DNA of 64,000 bases. It comes from Myrmaecium sp. VS I D KN 1. Lineage: Eukaryota > Ascomycota > Dothideomycetes > Valsariales > Valsariaceae. How positions within the stretch are numbered: the first letter of the stretch is position 1; the number at the start of each line of letters is the position of its first letter. The stretch lies in NCBI GenBank assembly GCA_019775845.1, contig JADQAV010000017.1, forward strand, positions 744,001-808,000. The letters run 5' to 3'. Shown piece after piece: positions 20,055 through 32,564 of the stretch. Made by a program: the position numbers and the translations under genes. Below the pieces are notes generated by a model. That model ran no database searches, was not told the origin of the DNA, and saw only the letters and a program-made list of their open reading frames with translations.

Positions 20055-22852
20055 CTAATGACCGCCCTGCTTTCGGAACGCCAACAGCTGCGCCAGCGAG
20101 TTCAATCCGCAGCCGTTCTTCAAAAAGTCGTGGCCTAGCAGCTCCTGTGCGCTCGCCCGGCTCTTCACGTCCACGCACAGACACACGCTCAGGAAGGCCT
20201 TGAGTTCCTTGCTCAACTTCTCGGGCTTCTTCAACCGCGGCGTGCCGTTGGTCGCGATGAGGTAAAGCGCCTTGAGCGGCTCTTCGTTCAGATAAGGCGG
20301 CTCGGACTCAATCATCTCGATCGCCATGATTCCCAGCGACCAGATGTCCACCTTGTTGCCGTACTCCTTCTGCTTGACCACTTCCGGAGCCATCCAGTAG
20401 GGAGTGCCGACCATGGTGGCACGCTTGGACCGCTGCTCGGTGAGCTTAGCGCAGAAGCCGAAATCAGCTGGAGGGGATGTGTTAGCAGAATGGCGATGCA
20501 TGGGCGGTAGATCAACTCACTAATCTTGACGTTGCCTCGAGCGTCCAGAAGGACGTTGTCGGATTTGATGTCGCGATGAATAATGTTCTGCTTGTGAAGG
20601 TGATCGAGGCCCTTGCAAGTCTGTTCATGTGGTCAGCATGCCGTCAACAGCTCAGAAACATCTTCACTCACCTCAAGACAGATTGTCGCGATCTGGTCTT
20701 CCGAGATGCTCGGGTTGTTATCAATCACATCCGTCAACGCACCACCCTCCATAAACTCCATGACCACCCACAGCTCGCTCTGCTCCTCCTGGAGGAAGGC
20801 GTCCAAGAAGTTGACAATGTTAGGATGCTTGCTGTCCTTCATGACGATGATCTCGTTGACGATGAGCTCCTTGCGGGGCTGGTTCCTGAGATCCATCTGC
20901 TTGATGGCCACCTGCGCCCGAGAGCCGTGCTGGCGGAGCAGCTCGCGAGCCATCGGCGAAGTCGCGCCCTCGCGGATCCGGGCCACGTACACGGAGCCCG
21001 ACGCACCCTGACCGATCTTCTTTTGCTTATTGTAGCTATCCAACGGCTTCTCCTTGGAGACAACTTCACGCAGCTTGGCCATAACCTCGCTCTCAGACAT
21101 GCTCGACATGCGGACCTCCTTGCGGGGAGCATCGTCCTTCTTGGTGAGAGCCTCCTCGGCCTTCTTGACGGGGTTGGTCTGGTTCGTCTGCTTGGCTGGT
21201 ACGTTAAGCGGCTTAGGTGCCGCGACACCTGGAGGAGGACGCTGGTGCGTGCCGTTCGGTGGGCGAGCTGTAGGGGATGCAGAGTCAGCAGGTTGATGGG
21301 GTTGCCTCGGACCGGTGGTCTGAGGGGTCTTGATGGGAATTCGTGTGCTCGCACCGTTCTGGTTGGGGGCGGAAGGCGCAGGCCTCTGAGCCTGCATCTG
21401 GCGCAAGGAGCCGGCTGGTTGCTGTCGCTGGGTGGGCGTGGAGGGAGCAGGCCGGGAGGGGTTATATCGGTCGGCAGCTGCCGGGCTGTTCCCGCGGGAA
21501 TCGCCACCGTATCCGCCCAGTTCTTGCTTTGCCAAGGGTATCTTCTTCTGGGGAATTGAGGCGTTGTAGGCGGCCAGCTCCTCGCGCTCGCGTTGCTCGG
21601 CCTCACGACGCTTCTGCTCGGCTTCACGTTGTTGTTGGATGCGCATTTGCTGGTCCCTTCGTCGCCGCTCCTCTTCTTCTCGGTGCTGCTGTATTTGCTG
21701 CTGCTGCTGACGATCATACGCAGACGGAGACTGGTTTTCGCCGCGGGTGCTATAGCTATCCTGGCGTTGGCGGCCTTGCGGCGGGGGAGGCCGCGGCGGA
21801 GCAACGGAGGCGCCGCTACCCGCATAGCCCAGCTGCTTATTCGCACCGGCCTCGACGCCCGGAGTCGGGGTCAGGCTGGGGTACTGAGCGGGATCCTCAG
21901 CGCGCTTGACAAGCTTCTCGGTGTAGAACTCGAGCACTTCCAGCACGGCCTTGGGGTTCTTCTGGTAGTCATCTTTGGTGATGGCAGAAGCTGTGAGCAG
22001 CTTTTCCCACTCGGACGGCAGCCCCACGAAGGCCCCGCTGGTCGGATCGAAGCCGACGTGAACTTGATGAGTGAAGTTGGTCGGGTTGCTGACGCCACCC
22101 ATGCTCGGGCATCGCTGATAGATGCTGTCGATCCACGAGTACACATCGTCATCGGTCTCGACCTTGCAAATCAAAACCTTCGTCGGACCGTCGCGCGGAG
22201 GGGACGCTCCGTTGGTAGAGGTGTTAGAGATGCGGGTGATCTCGAACGAGTAAGGGTAATCCTCCGAGCGGGTCACGCTCGTGATATCTTTGAGTTGAAT
22301 GGTAAATGAGACCTTTGGCGAGTTGTTGCTCTTGAGAAAGTCCAGTTGGAACTCGCGAAGCACGAGGAACTTCTCCGACCAGAACAGCGACTTCACCATG
22401 CCTTCCTCCTTGACCTTGGCCCAGCCATCCTTGATCACCTGGTATGTGCCACCGGGACTCCCGACCGACTTGTCCGTGCCGGTGCGAGACAGCGACGTCG
22501 TCGAGCTCGACGCGGATGGCGACTGCAACGTGAGCCCGGACATGTTGCCGGGAAGATTGGTGGTGGAAGGTGTGAGGTTCAATCGAGGACGGTCGGCAGG
22601 GGGACGAGGTGCCGGTCCGGGGTTCATGAACTGCCCCGCAGTGTAGAGGCTGTCAAGAGAATTCACGTCAGTCAACGCTGGACAAAGGCATTCAACCAGG
22701 ACGTGGCGTCCAGTGCAAGCACGAGGGCAGGCTGCCGGGGTGGGCAGGTGGTGGGTATGAAGCGGGGCCGGATCAAGATGCGGTGACCGCCACTTCACGG
22801 GGAACAAGTGAGAGCGAAGGAGGGTGACTTACGACTGTGGTTGCTGTGCCAT
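20055..22852 (-). CDS. cla4: p21-activated Ser/Thr kinase Cla4 (PH-CRIB-STE20 kinase)
   Basis: Cla4 kinases are Cdc42/Rac effectors that control septins, polarity and hyphal growth. Exons on the minus strand are 22852-22833, 22649-20672, 20620-20521 and 20467-20055, giving 836 residues. Exon 1 is only 20 nt (MAQQPQS) behind a 183-bp intron; the junction gives [17 protein letters not shown], the usual fungal start. A PH domain lies at about 75-187, then a CRIB motif at about 192-225 ([16 protein letters not shown]). A long Gln/Pro-rich linker is followed by the kinase domain at about 546-818. Visible motifs are GQGASGSV (glycine loop), IKQMDL (ATP lysine), [10 protein letters not shown] (catalytic Asp), TDFGF and GTPYWMAPE (activation segment). 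All introns have good branch sites. The gene appears intact. The PH domain separates it from Ste20-type PAKs. Confidence 0.95.
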
Positions 22853-24977
22853 CCTGGCGGTGTTATGGAACGGCTAAAGGAGGTGAAGGGGGTTTCCTGC
22901 GGTGATGTCGCGGTCGACGGAGTCGGTCGAGCAGGCGTGCGGTGAGGCAGCGAGTCGATTGCGGAGAGACAGCTCGGTCGCGCGAATCGACCTGCCCAGC
23001 ACCCGTCGTAGCCTAGCCGCCGTGTGCAGGAGTACTCCACAGGGAGTGGGTGCCGAAGTGGTTTGTTGGCGTCGTGATCGCTGTTGTCGCCGACGTCGTC
23101 GAAGGCGCGGGCGAACAAAGCAGTCGGGGAGCGAGAGAGTGGAGGGATGTGGTTGGCGGAGAGTGAGTCGGTAGGAGGTCGTCGGAGGTTGTCAGGAGTA
23201 GGGATGAGGTCGTCGGCAGGTACCTGGTACGTGAGTGGGAGGTACTGTGTGGGTTGGCTTGGTCCTCTGTGAGTGGTGGTGCTTGTGCTGCTTGGGGAGA
23301 GACGGCAGCAACCGAGTCTGGGGGAGAAGAGGAGGAGGGGAAGGGGACAGACGATAGACGACAGGCGACAAGGTCTCTCGCAGTAAGAGTGAGGGAGTAG
23401 GTAGGAGAGTGAGTGAGTGAGTGCAGGTGGTTGATTGATGGGAGTGGAGACAGTCAGGTTGTCAGGTAGTAGGCAGTCAGGTCGTTAAGGGGGTAAGCGG
23501 GCAAAGCGGGCAGTGGAGAGGTGGGAGCCCTGGAGAGCTTGCCCGGTCGGGGGGCCTGAGGTGCACTAAGGCACTCGGGGAAGGGTCAGGCCAACCTTCT
23601 TTTTTCTCTCCGAGCCCGGCCAACATAGAACGGATTGATACTGGTAGTTACTATCATTACCTCCATACATCCAGCGCTTCACTCACTGAAGAAAGTTGTT
23701 TCAGGACCAGGTGCGACAACTCACGATGTCTGGCTGGTAACGGATTAGGGACTTTTGGTGAGGGAGTGAGTGATCCACCTGGAGTGGGGGGGGGGGGGGG
23801 GGGNNCCCCCCCCCCCCCCCCCCCCCTTCTCCTCCTGCAGAAACAGCCCAGAGACCCTCAAAACTCCCCCCCGGGGGAAGCATCCCGATGGTCCCTGCGC
23901 CAAGCGCCGCCGCCGCCGCCGCCGTCCGCCCGCCCGCCCCTCTCTCTCCATCCAGCCCACTAGGACGAAAAAGTGAATTGGCCCTTCGCGGCCCCAATCA
24001 ACATGTCCACATATCGCAGAGCAGGACGAAGAACAAGAGATCATCATCGAGAAGATAGACCAAGTGAACTCCTTTTTATCCCCTACAAACATCCATTCAT
24101 CAGACTCACGAATTGGTCGTTTAGGGAAAAAAAAAAAATCAACCCACCATCACGAGTCATTCCAAAACCCGTTGGCCGTTTCAAAAGCCTCCCAGCCAGC
24201 CTGTCGGGTTCCACAGCCACAGAAAAGAACAAGAGGGAGACAAAGCAAAGGGAGAACATGAGAAGAAAACATGAAAGCAGAGAATGATATCCATCGTTAT
24301 CGCTCGGATACAAAGTAAAATAAATATACGGTGTAGTAGTAGTGAAGTGAGTAGCTCTCCCGTCGCGTCTCGCTTCGCGCGCGCGTTTAGGGCTCATTGG
24401 CGTCTCCTCTCCATTGATTGAAGTATTCTTTCTCCAATAAACGCGAGAAAAGATAGGATATCATACGTACAGTAGGATGATCAAGGTCGCGATGATGAAG
24501 AAGTATCCAGTAACCGAAGACCGCGGATCGAGTGGATAGTCACTACTCCGTAGGTAAAGTTATACTGTATGTGAGAGTGGAGCATTAGACCATAGCTACA
24601 GCAGGAAAGACTTCAAGAAGGATAACAAAACACAAAAAAAGAAAAACGGAAAGAAGAAGATAATGATCACGATGAATGATGAATGTTGGTATCTCTACTA
24701 CTGTAGTACTTCGGTCCCGTCTCTTTCTTCGAACCATGCATGCTCGACCGATACTTCCACTTCTCCTCCAGCTTCTTTTCCTCTTGTCGTTCGTTCAAGC
24801 ATATGCATGTACAATAACAAGCACCCACCCAAAGCCCCATGGTCCTCATCCAATTCCAATGAAAGGAATGAAGGAAGGGGAAATGATAACGCTGACTTCC
24901 ACCTGCTGGCTGACTTCAACTGTGCACGCCCGGGGGAGTAAAAAAGTCAAAAACCCCAACCACATCCCTCTCACTGC
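22853..24977. other. Long upstream region of cla4, with assembly gap
   Basis: About 2.1 kb between the cla4 start and the 3' end of the alpha-actinin gene, both on the minus strand. The cla4-proximal 800 bp is purine-rich on the plus strand, that is, a pyrimidine-rich leader for cla4. It includes the two-N gap at 23804-23805. No coding sequence is supported; frames crossing the gap encode homopolymers. Confidence 0.6.
23786..23826. other. Assembly gap between G and C homopolymers
   Basis: Eighteen G (23786-23803), two N and twenty-one C (23806-23826). The two runs are complementary and could form a hairpin that stops sequencing, or mark two reads joined wrongly. The true length is unknown. 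Confidence 0.9.
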
Positions 24978-27491
24978 TCAACCAACACTCAACCTCCTCA
25001 CCCCCTCCTCCACCCCCTCCTCCTCTGCCACTCCCTCCTTATCCGCATCCGCCTCCGCACCCGCCTCCCCATTCTCCCTCCCCTGCCGTGCTCCACCCCC
25101 CAAAAAGCGCTCCATATAACTAATATAATCATACTTCGGCAGATCGCGATCCTCGAGCAAATCCGGGCCCTGATGCTCCGGCATGGAGGCGATCATATCA
25201 TCGATGATCTCCTCCGGGACGAGGGAATGACGGAGGTCAAGCTCCGTCACGTACGGCTTCCCGTCCGCCACCTCCCGGAAGCTCTCGAACACCTGGCCCG
25301 CGTTGTCCTTGTCCTCCGTCTCCTCGACCATGAAGCGGATGAAGCCCTCGAACGTCACCACCCCTTTGCCCCCACTCGTTTCCAAAAACCGCTCGTGCAT
25401 CTCCTCCTCGTCGTACACCAAGCCCAAGCTCGCCAGCGCCGCCGCGAACTCCAGCTCCTGGAGGGAATTGCTCAGATCCCGGTCGAAGTGGCGGAACACG
25501 CTCTCGAACTCCTCGAGCTGGATCGGGGTCAGGTTCGTCATGTTGCGCGCGACCAGCTGGTTCTCCAGGAAGGCCAGCTTCTTGCTCACGCTCTGCTTCA
25601 CCAGGCTGACCTCGTACTCCAGCTCGTCGTACGTGTACGTCGTGAAGTCGTTCTCCTCGATGTTCGCCTCCTCACACTTCTCGTCCATCGCCGCGATCGC
25701 GTCCAGGTACGCGTCCACCGGCCCCAGGCTCGCGCTCAGCCGCTGCGTGTGCCGCAGCTGGTCCTCCACGTCCCCCTCCAGGCTCGAGATGGCCGCGCTG
25801 ATGTGCTTCAGCGTCTCCGCCAGCGCGTTCGCCCCCCGCGCGAAGTCCTTGCGCAATTTATCCTTGATGCTAAAAGAAGTCAGTACTGCGCGCATGCCGT
25901 CGACGGCCAAAAAAGAAAAAAAAAAGAAAAAGAAAAAGGACGTGGGGGTGACTTACTCCCGAATCTGCTCGTTGATCGCCTGACTCCGCTCGTGTTCCGC
26001 CTTCGTCAAGCCCGCCCACGCCTGCTCGCACACGTCCAGGGTCAGGTCCGCCGGCGGGGAATACGGCGCCAGCTGATACGTGCTCAGCTTCGTCCGGATG
26101 TTGCCCAGCAAACCCGCCAGGTCGCTCTTCTCCGCCACCCATGCCCGCTTCTCCTTCCGCTTGTAGCCGTTGAAGGCGGCCAGGTGCGCCTTCGCGTCCG
26201 CGTACTCGCCCGTGAACGTGGCCTCCTCCCACTTCCGCTTCTGCGCCGCGATCTGCCGCAGCAGCTCCCGCATCCGCGCCTCGTACGTGTTCTGCATCTC
26301 CCACGCCCCCTTCATGTTCCGGAAGAACTTCTCGATCCGCCGCCCGGCGTTCTCCACCTTCTCCATGTGCGAGAACGCGTGGAACCAGTACGCGATGTAC
26401 GTCATCAGCGACCGCTCGTCCGGCTTCGCCACGTCGCACACGTCCTCCACGTCCAGCAGGTCCGGGATGCCGATCTCCTTGTGTGCGATTTCGAACGCCA
26501 GCTTCATGTTGCCCCGATGGTCGCTCTTGTCCAGCTGGTCGAAGTCGATCAGGTCCGGCCGGTGGATGTCAAGCAATGCGCAGCTGTAGTCGGGTTCATC
26601 TCGTTAGCCAGGAGACTCCTCCAAACACTTTCGTCAACCAAAAGCAAAACAGAAAGCACCCACAATGCCAATCCATCATTCCAGCTCGTCGAGAAATCCC
26701 GCACCTCCACCTCCTCATAACACGCCGTCTTCCGCTGACACCACAGCAGCAAGCCCTCCTTCGCGCTCATACCCTCCTGGTTGATATCGCTGATCGTGAA
26801 CCTTAAGATCAACGTCCAGATCAGCCCCAGGATAATCTTCTTGTTCCCATCCACCACATCCTCGGCGCCAATATTGGTCATCTGGATGCCCCGGTTTTTG
26901 ATAAAGTCCAGACACTTATTCACGTTCTCGAAGCGCTGCACGCGCAGCTTCGGCCGCGCCGCATAGCGGCCCAGCGACTCGTTGCCGAGGATCTCGAGCA
27001 GGTGGATGAGGATGACCTGGTAACCGGTCGGTCAGCATGGTGTCGCGGGAAAATGTAGTCCCTCCATGACGGGACTCGCGCAAGCAGCAGCGGAGAAGGG
27101 CGAGTACGAGAGAGGGAAGGGGGAAAGGACGACATACCCCATCGCTCAAATCCGTAATGAGATCCTCAATCGCAATATTCCTCACAACAAGCTTGCTATT
27201 CAGCCTGCAGGCAAAGACGCTCTCCGTCAGCAAACATTGTGATCCAGAAAGACGAGGACAGATCCCCCCTCCCCGGCCCCGATTCCCTTCCGCGGATCGT
27301 CGCAGGAGGAGGGAGGGGGGGCAGGCGCTCGGGGCCCTCACCGACCGAGGAGCAAGAGGGAAGGACGGGAGGGAGAGTGGTGCGACGCGGCGCGGGCCCC
27401 GAATGTGAGGAGAAAAAAAAAGAAAAAAGACTCACCACTTGGTGAATGTCTTCTGCTGCACAATCACCCACTGCTGCTCTAGCGGAGCCAT
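24978..27491 (-). CDS. acnA: Alpha-actinin (actin cross-linker; two CH domains, rod, EF hands)
   Basis: Alpha-actinin bundles actin filaments, in fungi at the septation ring and hyphal tip. Exons on the minus strand are 27491-27436, 27204-27138, 27016-26664, 26583-25957 and 25869-24978, giving 664 residues. MAPLEQQWVIVQQKTFTKW with WLNSKL opens CH1, which continues through FIKNRGIQMTNIG and IWTLILRFTI. CH2 includes DGLAFCALLDIHRPDLIDF, rebuilt across the 80-bp intron. A short spectrin-like rod of roughly one to two repeats follows, as in fungal forms (animal proteins have four). One clear EF loop is FDRDLSNSLQELEF and a second EF-like segment follows before KYDYISYMERF. The Glu/Ala-rich tail (RENGEAGAEADADKEG) extends beyond the usual end. 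The long plus-strand frame at 25173-26720 is its antisense shadow. Confidence 0.93.
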
Positions 27492-28141
27492 GGTTATAGC
27501 AATCGCTGTTGCTGCGCTGGTAGTGGTTGTTGGGAGGAGGGACGACTGTCGTGATTGCGGCGGGTACTCCTGGGCTGGTGCATTGGATGGCTCCGTCAAA
27601 ACCACCCCGACCGCTCTTCGCCCCTTTGCTTTGCTTGCTTTGCTGGCTGGCTGGCTGGTTGTGGAGGAGGAATCGAGAGGAGAAGCAGTGGCACGGTGAG
27701 AGAGGGAAGAAGAGCTGGCGAGGAATGGTGGTGCGGAGATGTGCGGTGCAGTGCGGTGGTGAGTGCGGTGCGTGTGAATGGCGGATGGGAAGGGTTCAGC
27801 CGGGGACACCAATCGTCCCGTTGTCGTCTCGACGGTTGTCAGTCGTCAGTCGTCGGTCGTCGCCGCCTCAGGGTCGGGAGTGCCAAGCGATGTCGGGCCC
27901 CGCAAACGATCGGGCATGTCCGGCTTTGATGCCTCAGGCACAGAATCTATCAACTTCATCTCCATCAAGTCGTCGTGTAGGGATTCGATTGCTGTGAGAA
28001 CAGAAGGAAGAGACAGATGGTAGAATTGATCTGCTGCGGTAAGATAGAAGAAACTTTACACAACATCGAATACCTCTCTTCATTTGTACGATACGTACCG
28101 TACAACCGCTCACTCCCCCAATCAATCACCCACCCCTCCCA
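27492..28141. other. Upstream region of the alpha-actinin gene
   Basis: 650 bp between the alpha-actinin start and the end of the nucleoside phosphorylase gene, both on the minus strand. It contains degenerate GTCGTC/GTCAGTCGTCGG repeats near 27830-27870. No convincing ORF is seen. Confidence 0.6.
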
Positions 28142-29561
28142 TCACTCATACAACCCCTCCACCACCTTCCTAACCAACGCCTCCACATCCCTCGCCGCCG
28201 CCCTCCCCGCCTCCAACACCTCCAAATGATCCGCCTTGCCCTTTTCCAACAATGCCCTCACCTCCTCCTCCCCCAAGCCCTCCAACTCCACCGCATCCCC
28301 TCTTAACCCTTCCTCCAACACCGCCCGGTTCGTCACCAAGGAAAACGCCAGCACGCGCATGCCCGCGTGCCGCGCCACCACGATCTCCGGCACCGTGCTC
28401 ATGCCCACCACGTCCGCGCCCAGCGCCCGCAGCATCCGGCACTCCGCCCGCGTCTCGTAGCTCGGCCCGGCCACGAACGCGTACACGCCTTCGTGCAGCG
28501 TGCGGCGGGGGGATGCATCCAGGCCGAGGGCGCGCCAGGCGGCGTGCACGCGCCGGCGGAGCGAGAGGTCGTAGGCGTCGGAGAGCGGGGGGAAGCGCAC
28601 GCCGAACTCGTCGATGTTGGGCCCGCGCAGGGGGTGGAAGCCGATGAGGCCGGGGAGGTTGAGGTGCTGGAGGTTGATTGGGTTAGCACGTATTCAGAAG
28701 ATGCAAAGAGGGTAGCACTTACGTCGTTGAGCAGGACGATGTCGCCAACGTTGTAGGCGGGGTTAAGACCGCCAGCGGCATTGGTGACTGCAGATGAGAG
28801 ATTAGTCTGTGAGCGGAGGCTCGATAGCAACAGATCGTGCCGGGGCAAGACGAAAATGGCGTACCAATCATGGTCTCCACGCCGAGCAGCTTGCAGACGC
28901 GGGTTGCGAACGTGACTAGCTCCATCGTATGGCCTTCGTAGAAGCTAGAGTTCACAAATCGTCAGACATGGCGTAACCTCCTGAAATCGACGAGGAAGAT
29001 ATATGCATGTGATTTGAACAAGGGTGGTGTAGTTGATCACAAGCCGATTTAGAGAAGTGGGACAGCCATAGGCACTGAAGTGCGCTGAAATTGAAATGAA
29101 AATGATAGAAGGACCAGAGAGAAAAAGAAATCGCATACTGCGCCCTTCCAACCAGCAACACAACGGGGGTATTCGCAGGCCCCATCGTACCAAAGACAAG
29201 TTTACCAGCATGGCCCTGCACTACAGGACGGGGAAGACATCCAGGAAGTCAACATGGATTCACATCTTCATGTGTGGGTAGATGATCAGCCAGGCCGACA
29301 AAGCCAGCCTCGTCCCCCGCGGTCAGTCAACGCACCAGTGCTCCTCGGAAAATTGGGAATATTCGCGTACGCCGTCTCGATCCGGGGCTCCGGGTTGATC
29401 GTCTCGGCCAGGCCGCCGAGGCCGGAGCCGCAGATGATGGCGACCTTGGGGTAGTGCAGGGCGTGGGGGATGTTGCTGCGCAGGTAGAGCGCCGTCTCGG
29501 ACGCGCGCTGGTACACGTTGCCGCTGGATGCGACTACGTCGTCGTCGGTGGGGGTGGGCAT
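28142..29561 (-). CDS. PNP1: Purine nucleoside phosphorylase (trimeric type)
   Basis: The enzyme cleaves inosine and guanosine with phosphate to free base and ribose-1-phosphate in purine salvage in the cytosol. Exons on the minus strand are 29561-29336, 29220-29139, 28944-28865, 28787-28723 and 28666-28142, giving 325 residues, close to the yeast enzyme. Junctions restore family blocks: RSTVQGHAGKLVFG, VGRAHFYEGHTMEL, ETMIVTNAAGGLNP and LLNDHLNLPGLIGFHPL. Other landmarks are the phosphate-binding CGSGLGGLA near the N-terminus, the signature GPSYETRAECRMLRALGAD followed by VVGMSTVPE, and the base-binding Asn in LVTNRA. The five-exon structure is supported by phase at every junction. The start is shared with a divergent promoter facing the uS10m gene. 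The gene looks intact. Confidence 0.93.
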
Positions 29562-29925
29562 GCTGGAGTGGAGTGGAAGGGGGGAGTGAGATGGGAAGTA
29601 ATTGATAAATATCAAGAATATGAGGAGAATGTTAGGAAGATGTATCCTGTACAATACGTCGAGCACCCCGCCAGTGGGGAAGTCGGGAGAATGACATGTG
29701 CAAGTGGGGTGTCCCCAAACCAAACAAGCCATGCGCCACAGCCCAGCCGGAGCGCATGCCTCAGGCAAACAAAATGTTCCGGGCGGTGAAGCCACCACGA
29801 GCCACACCCTTCCCATTTTCCCATCATTCGCAGCAATTCACACGGACAGCCAGCAACGTCGTCGTCGTCGTCGCATCGCTTCGCTCGACGGTCCGCCCTC
29901 AACCTTTTCCACCACCACCACCACC
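29562..29925. promoter_or_regulatory. Bidirectional promoter of PNP1 and the uS10m gene
   Basis: Only 364 bp separate two divergent start codons, so regulatory sites are necessarily shared. No TATA box is obvious. The uS10m side ends in a CGTCGTCGTC/ACCACCACC simple run. Confidence 0.6.
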
Positions 29926-31102
29926 ATGGCCACGCCGTCCATCACACGAGCCCCCCTGCGGGTGCTCAAGCGCGCGAGGGTAAGGAAGAATACCTACCAC
30001 CCTCTCTGAAGAAAACGCAGACGGAACCTAACCACACCTCTCTCTCTCTCCCGTAGATCTCCGCGGCCGCGACCACGACGACCTCCTCGTCCACCACCAT
30101 GGCGGCCAACACACCCTCCCGCCGCTGGTGGACGAGCGAAGGCGACATCGTCCGTCAATTCGACCACGTCGACATCCGCAAGGTCGCCGAGTACGTGTCC
30201 CACCCACATCCAGCACAGCACCACCATCTTTCTCTCCCTCCGCGCAGGAAACGCTCCGAACGCTGACCAAAATCCACAGAAAGCGCGGCATCCAACTCGA
30301 CCCCCTCGTCCGGCCCATCCCCGCGGAGCTGGACGAGCACCTCCAAAACAACACGCACACGCCCAAAAACGTCCTCGCCTCGCAGCTCGCGCCCCTACGA
30401 CGGGAGCCCACCTACGGGATCCCCATGGCCACCCTGCAACTCCGCACCTACAGCCTCGACAACATGCTCCTCTTCGCCGACCTGGCCATGCGGGCGGCCT
30501 ACTACCTGCACCTACCCGCCAAAGGACCCGTGCCCCTACCCAAAATCACCGAGCGCTGGACGGTCCCCAAATCGAACTTCATCTTCAAAAAGGCCCAGGA
30601 GAACTTCGCCCGCATCACCCACCGCCGCCTCATCCAGATCCTGGACGGCCACCCGGACGCCGTCAAGGTCTGGCTCGCCTTCCTCGCCAAGCACCAGTAC
30701 CACGGCGTCGGCATGAAGGCCAACCTCTTCGAGTTCGACCGGCTCGGCTTCCAGGCCGACATGGGTGTCGACGTGCCTGTGGCCGAGCGCGAGCGTACTT
30801 GGGCCAGCTTTCAGCCGGCGCAGTCGTTTCCTCGTGTCGTGCGCCCGACGCTGGGCGAGGATGGGACGGTCCAGGCGTTCCCGGCGTGCCCGCCGTATGA
30901 GCAGGCGAAGGATTATCGTTCCTTGGCGGATGTGGTCAGGGATAAGCTGAAGGGCTCGCGCAGCTCGGATGCGTGGAGTTTGGAGGATTTGGCGGATAGT
31001 GTGCCAAAGGAGGAGGAGGTGGTGGGGGGGAAGAAACCGCAGCAGCAGCAGCGTGGTGGGAAACCGGCTGTGGGCAAGGGGGGGAAGGAGGGGAAGAAGT
31101 GA
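29926..31102 (+). CDS. RSM10: Mitochondrial small-subunit ribosomal protein uS10m (Rsm10)
   Basis: uS10m is part of the head of the mitochondrial 37S subunit. Exons are 29926-29979, 30057-30190 and 30280-31102 (introns 77 and 89 bp, with CTAAC and CTGAC branch sites), giving 336 residues. The N-terminus MATPSITRAPLRVLKRAR then Ser/Thr/Ala is a typical mitochondrial presequence. The S10 domain lies at about 125-235, with PLPKITERWTVPKSNFIF, AQENFARITHRRLIQILDG and HQYHGVGMKANLFEF. A charged, Gln/Gly/Lys-rich C-terminal extension makes it longer than the yeast protein. An in-frame ATG at about 30099 could give a form without the presequence. The gene is divergent from PNP1. Confidence 0.92.
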
Positions 31103-32564
31103 GAAGATGCAGGGAGTGAGGTGGTTGGTTATATTTTGGTGTTTAAGGGAGAGTGGGGGAAAGGAGAGAAAGGGAAGGGATGGATGGCGAAAGCTGGAAG
31201 TGTTTCGGGAGGAAGGGATGGGGGTGGGATCTGTATGATATATTATCGTCGCGACACGACACATGAAACTCGGAGTAGGTAGGCAGGCAGGCGAGTGGAT
31301 AGGTGGGTAGGCGGACATGAACCGACCAAGACCCCCCGCGAAGATCGGGAGCGCAGGGGGGGATGGAAGGTCATACTCCTTTCCATTTTGTAGTTCCTTA
31401 CTTGAATTTTCCACCATCGGTCGTTCTTCAAACCCCCTCCTCTCCCCCAGCGTGCGCATCTCTTGCGTACTGTGCCATGTATATCATGCTATACTCCTCC
31501 ATACTATCGTCCATCCACATACCTATCCCATATAACCGGTCCCATGATCGCTGCAACCCATGGCATGACCGGCCGATCTATCGATCGATCGATCGAAGTC
31601 CGCCCTGGAGAGACAAAAAATCAAAGAACGAAGAAAGACCGGTCGAAAACGAGTAGAGGTTGCGACCAGGATGGCGTGAAATCGGTGTGTGTTTCCCAGC
31701 GATCGATCCCAGAATTGGTCGGTATTCAAATGTGATACAAGAGAAGAGGGAGAAAACGAAAATAAAAACGCGAAAGAATGAAAACAAAGGGATAAAATTG
31801 ATCACTAAACCACACGTCTTCCTCATCCTCCCGGCGCTCATCTCTAACCACGCTCCCCCCATGTATATCATTGTCTTCAGTTTAACAGTCACGGCGTGGT
31901 GTGTGTGTGGTGAGTGCGGGACATCATTCACGACTGGCCCATGGGAGTGGTCTACTAGCATCTCACACTTCACATCACATTACATCAATCAAAAGGACAT
32001 GGGAACCAGAACTTCACGGCGAAAGCAAAAGAAAAGCTTCCTTATATATCTTCCTATCCGAAATGCTTGCGATGGGACTCCACCATTCCCCGGAGTCGAA
32101 TATCCGGGGGAGTGAAGTCACCCAGACCCGTGGGAGGGGCACATGTCTGTCGCTCGCTCAGTCACTCAACGGACGTCAACAACACCAGCTCTTGCGGGTG
32201 GTCAGAACCGGAGTCGCCGGAATATATATCCTCATCGTCATGTCGAAAGGAAATAAGAGAAAATAGCCATAGAAACCAAAAACATGGGGGACGGGGACGT
32301 TGGTCATTACCCGTCGGTCAAGAAAGAAAGATCCACAGTGATTCGGGCACTGCGGTCAAAGAAGAGAATGATTGCTTGAAGAGAGAGGTCGCATATTGTA
32401 GCGCACCAGACAAGACTCTCCAATCACAATCTACCTGTCCGTCGTTAGTCCACTCTCATCGAACTGGAATTCGCTGTGGTGGTGGCCACCACCTCCGTGG
32501 GGGAAAAGAAGAGAGCCAACCCACAACCTTGTGCACGTGAAAAGGGGAGAAAGGTAGGAGACAC
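31103..32564. other. Convergent intergenic region
   Basis: About 1.46 kb between the uS10m and malate dehydrogenase 3' ends. It contains a short ATCG microsatellite near 31576-31596 and otherwise unremarkable sequence. No ORF with coding character is seen on either strand. Confidence 0.6.

Noticed and set aside
20576-21559. 327-codon plus-strand open frame
   Set aside because: Antisense to the Cla4 linker and kinase exons, and it crosses two well-supported introns.
25173-26720. 515-codon plus-strand open frame rich in Arg, Leu and Val
   Set aside because: It is antisense to exons of alpha-actinin, whose domains, splice junctions and phases are convincing; the frame arises from GC-rich third positions.
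30536-31459. 307-codon minus-strand frame
   Set aside because: Antisense to the uS10m coding exon and its 3' flank.
31576-31596. ATCG run as a regulatory palindrome
   Set aside because: A plain microsatellite; self-complementarity follows from the unit.
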